Source: Aurantimonas endophytica (lineage in GTDB: Bacteria; Pseudomonadota; Alphaproteobacteria; Rhizobiales; Rhizobiaceae). Taken from it: a stretch of DNA of 64,000 bases. Positions 1-7,838 of the stretch are shown in pieces. The stretch lies in contig NZ_JACIEM010000003.1 in the NCBI RefSeq assembly GCF_014196845.1, positions 186,001-250,000 on the forward strand, written 5' to 3'. Position 1 is the first letter of the stretch; each line of letters begins with the position of its first letter. A model generated the notes under the pieces. It did not search any database. It was not told where the DNA came from and saw only the letters and a list, made by a program, of their open reading frames with translations. The position numbers were made by a program, and so were the translations under genes.

Positions 1-773
1 CGCTCGTGCCCGTAGGCGCCGATCTCCAGCGGCAGGTCGAAGTCGCGCACGAAGATCCGGTCGCCGGCGCCGCTAGCGGCAGTCGCCACAACGCCCTGCC
101 CCTCGACCGGGATCAGCGCGCGGATCGCCCGCACCGCCTCGAGCGTCACCGGCCCGTCGCGCGGCCCCGCGGTCAGGGCGCCGCGAAAGCCGAGATAGTC
201 CGGCTGCAGCACGACCAGCCGCGCCACGTCCGGCGGCTCCAGCGAGCCGGCAAGCCCGCTCATCAGCCCGAGCCCCCGGCTCCGCCGCACGAAATCCCAG
301 AGCCGGGCGGGGGAAAGCGAGGCCGTCAGCCGGCCGCTGGCTTTGCCGAGCGTATCGATCATCGCCCCGGCAAAGCCGGCCTCGGCCAGCACCGGCAGGA
401 GGTCGAAATCCGGGTCGCCATCGGCGAAGAACACCGCGATCAGGCGGGTCTTCGCGGCCAGCGGCCGCAACGCCTCGATCACCGAAAGCCGCGCCTCCCG
501 GCTCGCCGGGAACAGCCCGATCTTCACGTAGTCGGCCGCCAGCCGCGCGGTCACCTCGCGCACGACGACCTCCGGCTCCATCGGCAGGTCGCCGGCAACA
601 GCCGAGACCGGCCGCCGCCCCGCGACGGCCCGCAGCGTCGCGTCCAGCACCGCCGGCGTCGCGGCGCCCAGGGCTCCGAGACGCGGATCCTTCAGGTCGA
701 CGAAATCGGCGCCGCCGGCAATGACGATTTCCGCCTCCTCCGGCCCGGTGACGCTTGCGAGCAGCCTGATCAA
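1..773 (-). CDS. (5-formylfuran-3-yl)methyl phosphate synthase (MfnB-like) fused to a FolB-like domain, partial
   Basis: The frame is open from a TTG at 773 to the window edge, so the 3' end is missing. Residues 1-235 read as an MfnB/UPF0264 barrel: VDLKDPRLGAL near residue 26 holds the expected Schiff-base lysine (K28), and GAMIDTLGKASG and PDYLGFRGAL are family-like. MfnB makes the furan precursor of methanofuran; in methylotrophs this serves the methylofuran cofactor of formaldehyde oxidation. Without any stop, the frame continues from about residue 240 into IFVRDFDLPLEIGAYGHE, which matches the start of dihydroneopterin aldolase (FolB). The TTG start overlaps the TGA of the upstream gene (TTGA), implying translational coupling. 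The fusion is seen; cofactor synthesis is inferred from family. Confidence 0.8.
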   Translation of the reverse strand, partial: MIRLLASVTGPEEAEIVIAGGADFVDLKDPRLGALGAATPAVLDATLRAVAGRRPVSAVAGDLPMEPEVVVREVTARLAADYVKIGLFPASREARLSVIEALRPLAAKTRLIAVFFADGDPDFDLLPVLAEAGFAGAMIDTLGKASGRLTASLSPARLWDFVRRSRGLGLMSGLAGSLEPPDVARLVVLQPDYLGFRGALTAGPRDGPVTLEAVRAIRALIPVEGQGVVATAASGAGDRIFVRDFDLPLEIGAYGHE

Positions 774-1318
774 CGGGCGTCCTCGAACTGCTTCTTCAGG
801 ACGTTGTCCCACAGATAGTCGATGCCGCGTCGCCAGCTTTCCTCGGTGTTGGAGCGGATGTCCGCACTGCCCCGGGCGATCGGCCGGCCGGTCTCGGCGT
901 CGAACGCATAGGCATTGATGTTGAGGATCAGGTTGGAGACCTTCTGCACCGAGCCGATGACCGCGATCTCGGCGCCGACTTCCTTGGCGAAGCTCAGCGC
1001 ACAATTCCCGCAGCTTTCCAGATGATGCGAACGCGCCTTCTCGCGCACCGCCTCGGTCTCGACGACCTCATAGCCGCCGAGGCCCGCGATCGCCTCGCGC
1101 AGCTGCGGCGCCATCGTCTCCAGCCGCGCCTGCTCCCCCGCGTTCTCGCCCAGCATCTGACCGTCAAGGCTGGAATCGATCAGCTCGAAATCGAACACCG
1201 CCACGGTCTTGTCCGAAGCGAAGGCCGGAGCGGCGAAGAGGATGGCGAGAAGAACAACGGGAAAAAGTCGTGCTTGTCTTCCGACTTGGGCTCCGCGACA
1301 CAATAGGAATTCGATCAT
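770..1318 (-). CDS. DUF3280/DUF2380-like exported protein of the quinoprotein locus
   Basis: A 182-residue protein starting at ATG 1318, chosen because GAGGAGA lies eight bases upstream; the longer upstream frame has no such site. Residues 15-37 form a secretion signal ending in a Phe-Ala-Ser type cleavage site, so the protein should be periplasmic. The mature part begins KTVAVFDFELIDSS, as in DUF3280/DUF2380 proteins, and carries a CGNC pair in its middle. Such proteins occur beside PQQ-dependent alcohol dehydrogenase genes; the biochemical role is not known to me. It is transcribed away from the binding-protein gene at 1444 and is coupled to the MfnB-like gene by a four-base overlap. Confidence 0.75.
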   Translation of the reverse strand: MIEFLLCRGAQVGRQARLFPVVLLAILFAAPAFASDKTVAVFDFELIDSSLDGQMLGENAGEQARLETMAPQLREAIAGLGGYEVVETEAVREKARSHHLESCGNCALSFAKEVGAEIAVIGSVQKVSNLILNINAYAFDAETGRPIARGSADIRSNTEESWRRGIDYLWDNVLKKQFEDAR

Positions 1319-1443
1319 CCCGTTCTCCTCGACGCACGGCCCACCGTTCGACCGGGCAGACTTAGCGTGAAGGATGACGGGGAGCAAAGACGATTTTGGA
1401 AGAAGGGCTTACGCTGGGAGGCGTCGCCCCGGGAGGAAGTGCC

Positions 1444-2700
1444 TTGCACGCGACGCTCAGAAACACGTTCGGATCCCTGCTTCTCAGCGCTGCGATGCTG
1501 GCGCCGATGCCGGGCGGCGTTCTGGCCCAGGATACAGCACCCGCGGCAGGGGCTGCCAGCACGCCCGGCCAGCCGCAGGCCCAGGCGGTGCGGATCGGAT
1601 TCCTGCGCACCTACGAACGCACTTTGGCGCTGTCGGTACTCGACATTCCGCCCGAGGATATCGGCCTTGCGGGCGCCAATCTCGCCATTGCAGACAATAA
1701 CACCACCGGCTCGTTCATGGGCCAGAATTTCGAGCTCGAGGTCGTCACGCTGGCGCCGGGCGACGACGTCGCCGAGCCCGCCCGCCAGATGCTGGCGGAC
1801 GGCATCCAGTACATCGTCACCGACCTTTCCGCCGACGACACGCTGACCGTCGCCGACCTGGCCGGCGAGACCGACACGCTGGTGTTCAACGCCGGGGCTC
1901 TCGACGACCGACTGCGCGGCGAGGCCTGCCGGGCCAACATGCTGCACACCGCACCGTCGCGGGCGATGCTCACCGACGGCATCGCGCAATATCTGATGTG
2001 GAAGCAGTGGCGGAACTGGGCGCTCATCGAAGGCGAGCACGAGGGCGACCAGCTGTTCGCCGAGGCGATGAAGAAATCGGCGACCAAGTTCGGCGGAACG
2101 ATCGTCGGCGAGAAGATCTTCGAGGACGCCGGCGGCGCCCGCGCCACCGATTCCGGCCAGGCCCTGGTGCAGCGCCAGATCCCGGTCTTCCTGCAGGACC
2201 TGCCGGATCACGACGTGCTGCTCGTCGCCGATGAGAGCGAGGTGTTCGGGACCTACGTTCCCTGGCGCAACTGGGTGCCGCGGCCGGTCGCCGGCACCGC
2301 GGGCCTCACCGCCGGCTCCTGGCATCCGGCCAGCGAGCAGTGGGGCGGCGCCCAGATCCAGAACCGCTTCGAGGACATGGCCGAGCGCCGCATGCAGTCC
2401 AAGGACATGCAGGTCTGGACGGCGATCCGGGTGATCGGCGAGGCGGCGTCGCGGACGCAGTCCACCGACCCCGCGGCGATCGCCGAGTTCATCAAGGGCG
2501 ACGATTTCGCCATCGCCGCCTTCAAGGGCCAGCGCCTCACCTTCCGCGACTGGGACTGGCAGCTGCGCCAGCCCATCCTGCTCGGCACCGAGGATTCCGT
2601 CGTGTCGGCATCCCCGCAGGAGGGCTTCCTGCACCAGGTCTCCGAACTCGACACGCTCGGCGTCGACGAGCCGGAGACCGAGTGCAGCTTCGCGAACTAG
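1444..2700 (+). CDS. ABC transporter substrate-binding protein, PQQ-dependent alcohol dehydrogenase system type
   Basis: About 418 residues from TTG 1444, preferred over TTG 1396 because GGGAGGA sits eight bases ahead and a clean signal peptide follows (hydrophobic to about residue 24, then AQD). The mature protein begins with an Ala/Pro-rich stretch and then VRIGFLRTYERTLALSVLD, typical of the branched-chain-amino-acid-like binding proteins always found with quinoprotein ABC systems (TIGR03863 type). It should capture an unknown periplasmic ligand for the ATPase and permease at 7044-8689. In methylotrophs, homologues sit in clusters linked to lanthanide uptake, so the ligand may be a metal or metallophore; that is inference. 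Confidence 0.85.
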   Translation: MHATLRNTFGSLLLSAAMLAPMPGGVLAQDTAPAAGAASTPGQPQAQAVRIGFLRTYERTLALSVLDIPPEDIGLAGANLAIADNNTTGSFMGQNFELEVVTLAPGDDVAEPARQMLADGIQYIVTDLSADDTLTVADLAGETDTLVFNAGALDDRLRGEACRANMLHTAPSRAMLTDGIAQYLMWKQWRNWALIEGEHEGDQLFAEAMKKSATKFGGTIVGEKIFEDAGGARATDSGQALVQRQIPVFLQDLPDHDVLLVADESEVFGTYVPWRNWVPRPVAGTAGLTAGSWHPASEQWGGAQIQNRFEDMAERRMQSKDMQVWTAIRVIGEAASRTQSTDPAAIAEFIKGDDFAIAAFKGQRLTFRDWDWQLRQPILLGTEDSVVSASPQEGFLHQVSELDTLGVDEPETECSFAN

Positions 2701-2837
2701 TCGCGGCGTGAGGCCTGCCCCGATCAGGGGCTTGACGGGGCGGGTCGCACGGCGCTTTTCGGCGTGCGAGAATGGGCCGGGGCGTGCCGGGCCCCACCCC
2801 CGCAAACCGTCGCAACAGGATTGGCCGCCGCGCTCCC

Positions 2838-4202
2838 GTGTCCCTCAAAGCCCGCCTCGCCGCCACGCTGACCATCGCCTTCCTCGTCATCCTGACGATC
2901 GGCAGCGTGCTGACTTTCCGGCTGGCGACGGAGAACATCGCGGCCGAACTGACCGCTGCCCGTAGCGTCGCCTCCAACCGCGTCGCACAGCTGATCGCCG
3001 AGCTGCCCGCTTCCCGCGACGTTCCGGGCAAGCTGGCGAGCTTCGTGCGGGCCTTCAACGGCGATCGCCACGTGCAGATCATGCTGATCGACGCCACCGG
3101 CGCCGTCCGCAGTCTCTCTCAGCCGGCGCAGGACGGCGGCGCCCTGCCCGCCTGGTTCGTGCAGCTCCTCGCCCCCGATCCCTCGGTCACCGTCATGCCG
3201 CTTTCGGGGAGCGCCCTGCCGATGACGGGGGCGGTGGTGTCGATCGACCCGCGCAACGAGCTCGCCGACACGTGGACCGAACTGTCGGTCAGTTTCGCGA
3301 TCCTGTGCCTGTTCGTGCTGATCGCCTTCGTCGCCGTCTGGGTGGTCGCCGATCGGGCGCTGCGCCCGCTGGACGTGATCCAGGCGGGGTTCGGGCGCAT
3401 CGGCAAGGGCAATTACGGCACCGCCGTCGACGCCTTCGGTCCGCCGGAGATGCGCACCCTCGCCACCGGCTTCAACAGGATGTCGAACCAGCTCGACGAG
3501 GTCTCCGCCCGCAATCGCCGCCTCTCCGAGCAGTTGCTGCGGCTGCAGGACGAGGAGCGCGCCGATCTCGCCCGCGATCTGCACGACGAGGTCGGGCCGC
3601 TGCTCTTTGCCATCGATGTCGACGCCTCGGCGATCGCCCGGCTGGCCAGGGGCGACCCGGCGCAGGGACCGCTCGCCGAACGCGCCGAGGCGATCAAGCA
3701 GGCGGCGCATCGCGCCAGGCGCGAGGTCCGGCGGATCCTCGGCGATCTGCGGCCCGGCCTGCTTCCGGGCCTCGGTCTCAAGGTCGCGGTGGAGACCATG
3801 GTCGAGGAACTCGCGCGCCGGCACCCCGAGGTCACCTTCGTCGCCGACATCGCCGACGGCGACTGGGGCGGTCCGACGGAAACGCTGCTCCAGCGGGTCA
3901 TCCGGGAGGCGGTCAACAACGCCCTCCGGCACGGCCACCCGACGCGGATCGCCATACGCGTCGCGCCGAAGGACGGACGTCTGTGCTTCGAGATCGTCGA
4001 CGATGGCGGTGGCCTGCCAGCCGGCGGCCCGACGGGCGGATTCGGCCTGATCGGCATGCGCGAGCGGATCGAGGCGGCAGGCGGCGAACTCGCCGTGTCG
4101 CAGGTGGCGCTGCCGCCGGGTGTCCGGCTGGCCGGCACCCTGCCGCTTGCCGAGCGCACCGGCGCGGACGACGTGGCAGATGAAGGGGAAAGAGCGGCAT
4201 GA
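2838..4202 (+). CDS. Membrane sensor histidine kinase, NarL/HisKA_3 type (PedS2/FlhS-like)
   Basis: About 454 residues from GTG 2838; an in-frame ATG at 2772 would add 22 residues and neither start has a strong ribosome site. A first membrane segment (residues 7-27), a periplasmic sensor region of about 120 residues and a second segment (about 152-172) are followed by a HAMP linker. The phospho-acceptor motif RDLHDEVGPLLF has its His at 249, and the HATPase domain ends with DDGGGLPAGG and GFGLIGMRERI. The stop overlaps the response-regulator start (ATGA). In Pseudomonas, PedS2 of the equivalent neighbourhood senses lanthanides; in Paracoccus, FlhS controls methanol oxidation. A role for this kinase in controlling the xox and ABC genes is inferred. 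Confidence 0.88.
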   Translation: MSLKARLAATLTIAFLVILTIGSVLTFRLATENIAAELTAARSVASNRVAQLIAELPASRDVPGKLASFVRAFNGDRHVQIMLIDATGAVRSLSQPAQDGGALPAWFVQLLAPDPSVTVMPLSGSALPMTGAVVSIDPRNELADTWTELSVSFAILCLFVLIAFVAVWVVADRALRPLDVIQAGFGRIGKGNYGTAVDAFGPPEMRTLATGFNRMSNQLDEVSARNRRLSEQLLRLQDEERADLARDLHDEVGPLLFAIDVDASAIARLARGDPAQGPLAERAEAIKQAAHRARREVRRILGDLRPGLLPGLGLKVAVETMVEELARRHPEVTFVADIADGDWGGPTETLLQRVIREAVNNALRHGHPTRIAIRVAPKDGRLCFEIVDDGGGLPAGGPTGGFGLIGMRERIEAAGGELAVSQVALPPGVRLAGTLPLAERTGADDVADEGERAA

Positions 4203-4837
4203 AGATCCTGATCGTCGACGATCACACCGTGGTGCGCGACGGGGTGCGGCGGCTCGTCGAGGTACTGCCGGACACCGAGATCGCCGAGGCCGAAAGCCCC
4301 TCGGAGGCGCTGGCGGCGTTCCGGCGCTTCCGCCCGGACGTCGTCGTGCTCGACATCAACCTGAAGAACGGCAGCGGCCTCGACGCGCTGCGGCGGCTGC
4401 GGGCCGACGATCCCAAGGCCCGCGTCGTCGTCTTCTCGATGTATTCCGACATCGTCTATGCCGTGTCCGCCCAGCGCGACGGCGCGCTCGGCTACGTGTC
4501 GAAGAGCGCGCCGTCCGACGAACTGCTGGTGGCGATCGAGAAGGCCTTCGAGGGCCTCGCCTATGTCGACGCCGAGACCGCCGCGATGATGGCGGAGCAC
4601 GAGTCCCACGGCGGCGGGGCGCGCGACCTGTCGCGGCGCGAGCTGCAGATCCTGCACATGCTCGGCGAAGGCAAGAGCCTCGCCGACATCGCCGAGGGTC
4701 TCGGCGTCGCCTACAAGACGATCGCCAACACCTCCACCCGCATGAAGGAAAAGCTCGGCGTCGAGCGCACCTCCGACCTCGTCCGCTTCGCGCTCGAGAC
4801 CAAGGGCGGGCGGATGCTCGGCCGGGAAAACCCGTAA
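4199..4837 (+). CDS. Response regulator, NarL/LuxR type
   Basis: A 212-residue two-domain regulator. The receiver domain has the acidic pocket IVDDH at residues 5-9, the phospho-acceptor D52 in VVLDINLKNG, and the conserved lysine in YVSKSAP. A LuxR-type helix-turn-helix fills about residues 138-200 (LSRRELQILHMLGEGKSLAD, then IANTSTRMKEKLGV). Translation is coupled to the kinase by an ATGA overlap, so the two are a cognate pair. The position between the binding protein and the beta-propeller gene matches regulators such as PedR2 and FlhR that control quinoprotein alcohol dehydrogenases. Likely targets are the promoters around 4838-5216 and upstream of xoxF; this is inference. Confidence 0.92.
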   Translation: MKILIVDDHTVVRDGVRRLVEVLPDTEIAEAESPSEALAAFRRFRPDVVVLDINLKNGSGLDALRRLRADDPKARVVVFSMYSDIVYAVSAQRDGALGYVSKSAPSDELLVAIEKAFEGLAYVDAETAAMMAEHESHGGGARDLSRRELQILHMLGEGKSLADIAEGLGVAYKTIANTSTRMKEKLGVERTSDLVRFALETKGGRMLGRENP

Positions 4838-5216
4838 CCCCTGTCGGGAAGGGAAGACGGGAACTTATCCCGTTGTCCCTGCTGAATTATCCGGGCTAGC
4901 TTCGCACAACGGTCGTTTCCCGGCCTCCTGCCCCTCCCAAAGGCAGCGGGGTCGGGGGCGGCCGGGTCGCTTCGCCGGATCCTGAGGATCGCGGCGGGCC
5001 CGACGGTGGTGGGCACCGGACGTCGGGCGGGAGGGCGGCAGAGCCGGTCGGCCGTGGCTGGCATTCGATGGCTCGCAACGTGCCTTCACTCTTCGAAGCG
5101 TTGCGGGCATATCGGATCGGGCGGTGGCGGCCCCGTTCGACGCATTGTCTGGCTTGTCGGCATCCTGCCGGGAGGTTTTCAGGAGACGGGATATCGGATC
5201 CCGCCGGGAGGATGAT
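4838..5216 (+). other. Non-coding gap between the two-component genes and the beta-propeller gene
   Basis: About 380 bases without a convincing reading frame. It ends in GGGAGGA a few bases before the TTG start at 5217. No clear terminator or long dyad is visible. It probably carries the promoter of the beta-propeller gene, and is a candidate target of the response regulator encoded just upstream. Confidence 0.5.
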
Positions 5217-6191
5217 TTGAGACGACTGACGACGGCGGCACTGGCCGCGACGCTTGCTTTGTCCGCGAGCCCCGCTTTCGCCTACAAGATCTTCGTATCG
5301 AACGAGAAGGGCAACGACATCACCGTGCTCGACTCGGAGAATTTCGAAGTCGTCGAGACTTTCGCTGTCGGGCAGCGGCCCCGCGGCATCGCGGTCAGCC
5401 CCGATGGCAAGTACCTCTATATCTGTGCCAGCGACAACGACACGATCCAGGTCTACGACACCGAGACCTACGCGTTCATCCGCACCCTGCCCTCCGGTCC
5501 CGATCCCGAGCTCCTGGTCCTCTCCCCGGACGGCACGCGCCTCTACGCCGCCAATGAGGACGACAATCTGGTCACGGCCATCGATCTCGAAACCGGCAAG
5601 CGGCTCGCCGAGATCCCGGTCGGCGTCGAGCCCGAGGGCATGGGCATCTCGCCCGATGGCCAGACCATCGTGAACACGTCGGAAACGACGAACATGGCCC
5701 ACTTCATCGACCGCGACAGCCACCAGATCACCGCCAATGTCCTGGTCGATTCCCGGCCGCGCTTTGCTCAGTACAAGGCGGACGGTTCGGAAGTCTGGGT
5801 CAGCGCCGAGATCGGCGGCACGGTCAGCGTCATCGACGCCGAGACCAAGGAGATCAAGCACAAGGTCACCTTCGAGATCCAGGGCATCCGGCCTGAGGCG
5901 ATCCAGCCGGTCGGCGTGCGCATCACCGATGACGGCACCAAGGCCTACGTGGCGCTCGGACCTGCCAATCGCGTCGCCGTCGTCGATGCCAACACCTACG
6001 AGGTGCTCGACTATCTGCTGGTCGGGCAACGCGTCTGGCAGCTCGCCTTCTCCCCCGACCAGAAGCATTTGTTCACCACCAACGGCATCTCCAACGACAT
6101 CTCGATCGTCGACGTGGAGTCCGGCGAGGTGATCAAGTCGGTGCAGGTCGGCCAGGAGCCCTGGGGCGTCGCGGTCACGCCGGACAGCTGA
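5217..6191 (+). CDS. PQQ-dependent catabolism-associated beta-propeller (YVTN) protein
   Basis: 324 residues from TTG 5217, chosen because GGGAGGA lies directly upstream and the protein then starts with a signal peptide ending ASPAFA before YKIFVSNEKGND. Repeated blades read like PRGIAVSPDGKYLYICASDN and PELLVLSPDGTRLYAANEDD through to the C-terminus, giving a seven-bladed YVTN propeller. It fits TIGR03866-type proteins encoded with the quinoprotein ABC transporter. It should be periplasmic, acting as a binding or scaffold protein; no catalytic residues are evident. The gene is followed by a GC-rich hairpin and then the poly-aspartate protein gene. A second YVTN gene of the same length occurs at 17418, so the locus has two propellers. 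Confidence 0.9.
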   Translation: MRRLTTAALAATLALSASPAFAYKIFVSNEKGNDITVLDSENFEVVETFAVGQRPRGIAVSPDGKYLYICASDNDTIQVYDTETYAFIRTLPSGPDPELLVLSPDGTRLYAANEDDNLVTAIDLETGKRLAEIPVGVEPEGMGISPDGQTIVNTSETTNMAHFIDRDSHQITANVLVDSRPRFAQYKADGSEVWVSAEIGGTVSVIDAETKEIKHKVTFEIQGIRPEAIQPVGVRITDDGTKAYVALGPANRVAVVDANTYEVLDYLLVGQRVWQLAFSPDQKHLFTTNGISNDISIVDVESGEVIKSVQVGQEPWGVAVTPDS

Positions 6192-6199
6192 GATCTGCC

Positions 6200-6224
6200 G
6201 GCAGCCCCGGCAGGCGGGGCTGCC
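6200..6224 (+). terminator. GC-rich hairpin after the beta-propeller gene
   Basis: Perfect nine-base arms GGCAGCCCC and GGGGCTGCC enclose a seven-base loop, starting eight bases after the stop codon. No T-run follows, so it may be an mRNA-stabilising or attenuating hairpin rather than a full terminator. Confidence 0.45.
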
Positions 6225-6264
6225 CATCTCGACAATTTACCCACTGGAAGGGAGGACTCTACCC

Positions 6265-6888
6265 ATGAAACCACTTTGGCTCTCGCTGATGGCAGCGACG
6301 CTGGCCTTCGCGCCGATCACCGTCGCCGCGGCGCAGGACGCAGCGGGCAGTACCCCGGCAGCCGCCGCCGATGAAGACGATGATGACGATGATGATGATG
6401 ATGACGACGATGCCGGCAGCGACCGCGCCGCGATGGTGCCGACCGCGGATCAGCTGAACATCCCGCAGGGCTCGGAACTGATGCCGGCCAGCGCTCTCAA
6501 CGGCGACCAGATCGGCCTGCCGCCGGCGACGCTCTCCTCGCAGATCGTCACGCCGCTGGTTCTCGGCCAGGGCGGCGAGCCGTTCGCGGTCAGCCACAAC
6601 GACATCTACCTGCGCTCCAACCAGGCCTATCGCTGGGACATCTCCTCCGAAGGCGACGTCGAGTACAAGTTCAACGCGCCGGGCTTCTTCCGCAACGTCT
6701 GGATGAACCAGATCGTCATCGAGGATCTCGAGATCCACATGGCCGGCGCGCCGGCATGGCTCGAATACGACGCGCACGGCACGATCAGCGTGTCGTTCCA
6801 GACGATCCGGCCGGGCCGCTACGAGTGGTACGTGGAGGGCCTGGAAGGCGACCAGGACATGAAGGGGACGATCACCGTCGTCCCGTAA
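6265..6888 (+). CDS. Exported protein with a 12-aspartate tract and a cupredoxin-like C-terminal domain
   Basis: 207 residues with a good ribosome site (GGGAGG). A signal peptide covers residues 1-24. Residues 36-49 are Asp-Glu followed by twelve consecutive Asp, encoded by mixed GAT/GAC codons at 6370-6411. The rest (from about 60) is a beta-rich domain ending with WYVEGLEGDQDMKGTITVVP, resembling small cupredoxin-like proteins, but I see no clear Cys/His/Met copper site. It lies between the beta-propeller and the ABC ATPase genes, so it probably acts in the same periplasmic system. The acidic run could bind hard cations such as Ca or lanthanides; that is inference. I do not recognise a characterised homologue. 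Confidence 0.8.
   Translation: MKPLWLSLMAATLAFAPITVAAAQDAAGSTPAAAADEDDDDDDDDDDDDAGSDRAAMVPTADQLNIPQGSELMPASALNGDQIGLPPATLSSQIVTPLVLGQGGEPFAVSHNDIYLRSNQAYRWDISSEGDVEYKFNAPGFFRNVWMNQIVIEDLEIHMAGAPAWLEYDAHGTISVSFQTIRPGRYEWYVEGLEGDQDMKGTITVVP
6370..6411 (+). repeat. GAT/GAC codon run encoding Asp-Glu-(Asp)12
   Basis: Fourteen consecutive acidic codons, GAT GAA followed by twelve GAY codons in irregular order. Mixed codons argue for selection on the peptide rather than pure replication slippage. Confidence 0.95.
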
Positions 6889-6928
6889 GCCGTGCCTGGC
6901 GGCCGGTAGCTGAAGACAATCCGCGTCC

Positions 6929-6965
6929 GGCCCGCATTACCTCACGGTATGCGGGCCTTCGCTTT
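6929..6965 (+). terminator. Rho-independent-type terminator after the poly-Asp protein gene
   Basis: Arms GGCCCGCAT (6929-6937) and ATGCGGGCC (6949-6957) are perfect complements around an 11-base loop, followed by the moderately T-rich TTCGCTTT. It would separate the upstream genes from the ABC ATPase gene, implying a further promoter between about 6966 and 7043. Confidence 0.7.
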
Positions 6966-7043
6966 CCGGCGGCAGGCGCATCCTGTCTTCGCGTCGCGAG
7001 GCAGGCTAGTGTGCGCCGAACCGAACAACCGCAACGGACAGTG

Positions 7044-7838
7044 ATGGCCCGTATCGCCCCCGATCCAAGCACAGCTGCCGCGCCGCCCGCGCTCGAGGTC
7101 GTCGGCGTCAGCCATTCCTACGGTACCCGCAAGGCGCTAGACGACGTTTCCTTCACGGTGCCGCAGGGCTCGTTCACGGCGCTGCTCGGTCCGAACGGTG
7201 CCGGCAAGTCGACCCTGTTCTCGTTGGTCACCCGCCTGTTCAACGTCCGCGATGGCGCGATCCGCATCCTCGGCCAGGATCTCGCGGAGCGTCCCGGCGA
7301 GGCGCTGCGCCGGCTCGGCGTGGTCTTCCAGGCGCGCACGCTCGATCTCGAGCTGTCGATCCGCCAGAACCTGAAATACCATGCTGCCTTGCATGGCATC
7401 TCCGGCGCTGCCGCCGACCGGCGTATCGCCGAGATCCTGGCCGGCTCCGAGCTGCTGGAGCGGCTCGGCGACAAGGCCCGGAACCTCTCCGGCGGCCAGC
7501 TCCGGCGGGTCGAGATCGTGCGCGCCTTCATGCACCGGCCGCGGCTGATCCTGCTCGACGAGCCGACCGTCGGCCTCGACATCCGCTCGCGTGCCGAGAT
7601 CGTCGCCGAGGTCCGGCGGCTGGTGATGGACGAGAATGTCAGCGTCCTCTGGGCAACGCATCTGATCGACGAGATCGACGAGACCGACCGCGTCGTGGTG
7701 CTGCATCACGGCAAGGTGCTGGCCGAGGGGCTGGTCCCGGACGTGGTGGAGTCCGAGAGCGCCGGCTCGATCCGCGACGCCTTCTCCCGCCTCACGGGTC
7801 TTGCCAGCCGCCAGCCCGATCTGGAGATGGTCTCTTGA
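7044..7838 (+). CDS. ABC transporter ATP-binding protein, quinoprotein-associated
   Basis: 264 residues from ATG 7044. Walker A GPNGAGKST lies at about residues 49-57, then the Q-loop (VFQART), the signature LSGGQLRRVEI, Walker B LILLDEPTVGLD and the switch His in WATHLIDEI. This is the family tied to PQQ alcohol dehydrogenase systems (TIGR03864 type) and energises the permease that follows. Its stop overlaps the permease TTG start (TTGA), so the subunits are coupled. In Methylorubrum an ABC system of this class is needed for lanthanide import; whether this transporter imports, or exports like many ABC-2 systems, cannot be settled from sequence. Confidence 0.92.
   Translation: MARIAPDPSTAAAPPALEVVGVSHSYGTRKALDDVSFTVPQGSFTALLGPNGAGKSTLFSLVTRLFNVRDGAIRILGQDLAERPGEALRRLGVVFQARTLDLELSIRQNLKYHAALHGISGAAADRRIAEILAGSELLERLGDKARNLSGGQLRRVEIVRAFMHRPRLILLDEPTVGLDIRSRAEIVAEVRRLVMDENVSVLWATHLIDEIDETDRVVVLHHGKVLAEGLVPDVVESESAGSIRDAFSRLTGLASRQPDLEMVS

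Noticed and set aside
1315-2805. A 496-codon open frame on the - strand covering the ABC binding-protein gene
   Set aside because: Its product is Arg/Gly/Ala-rich without a fold or signal; the + strand frame gives a clear binding protein with signal peptide, so this is a GC-driven shadow.
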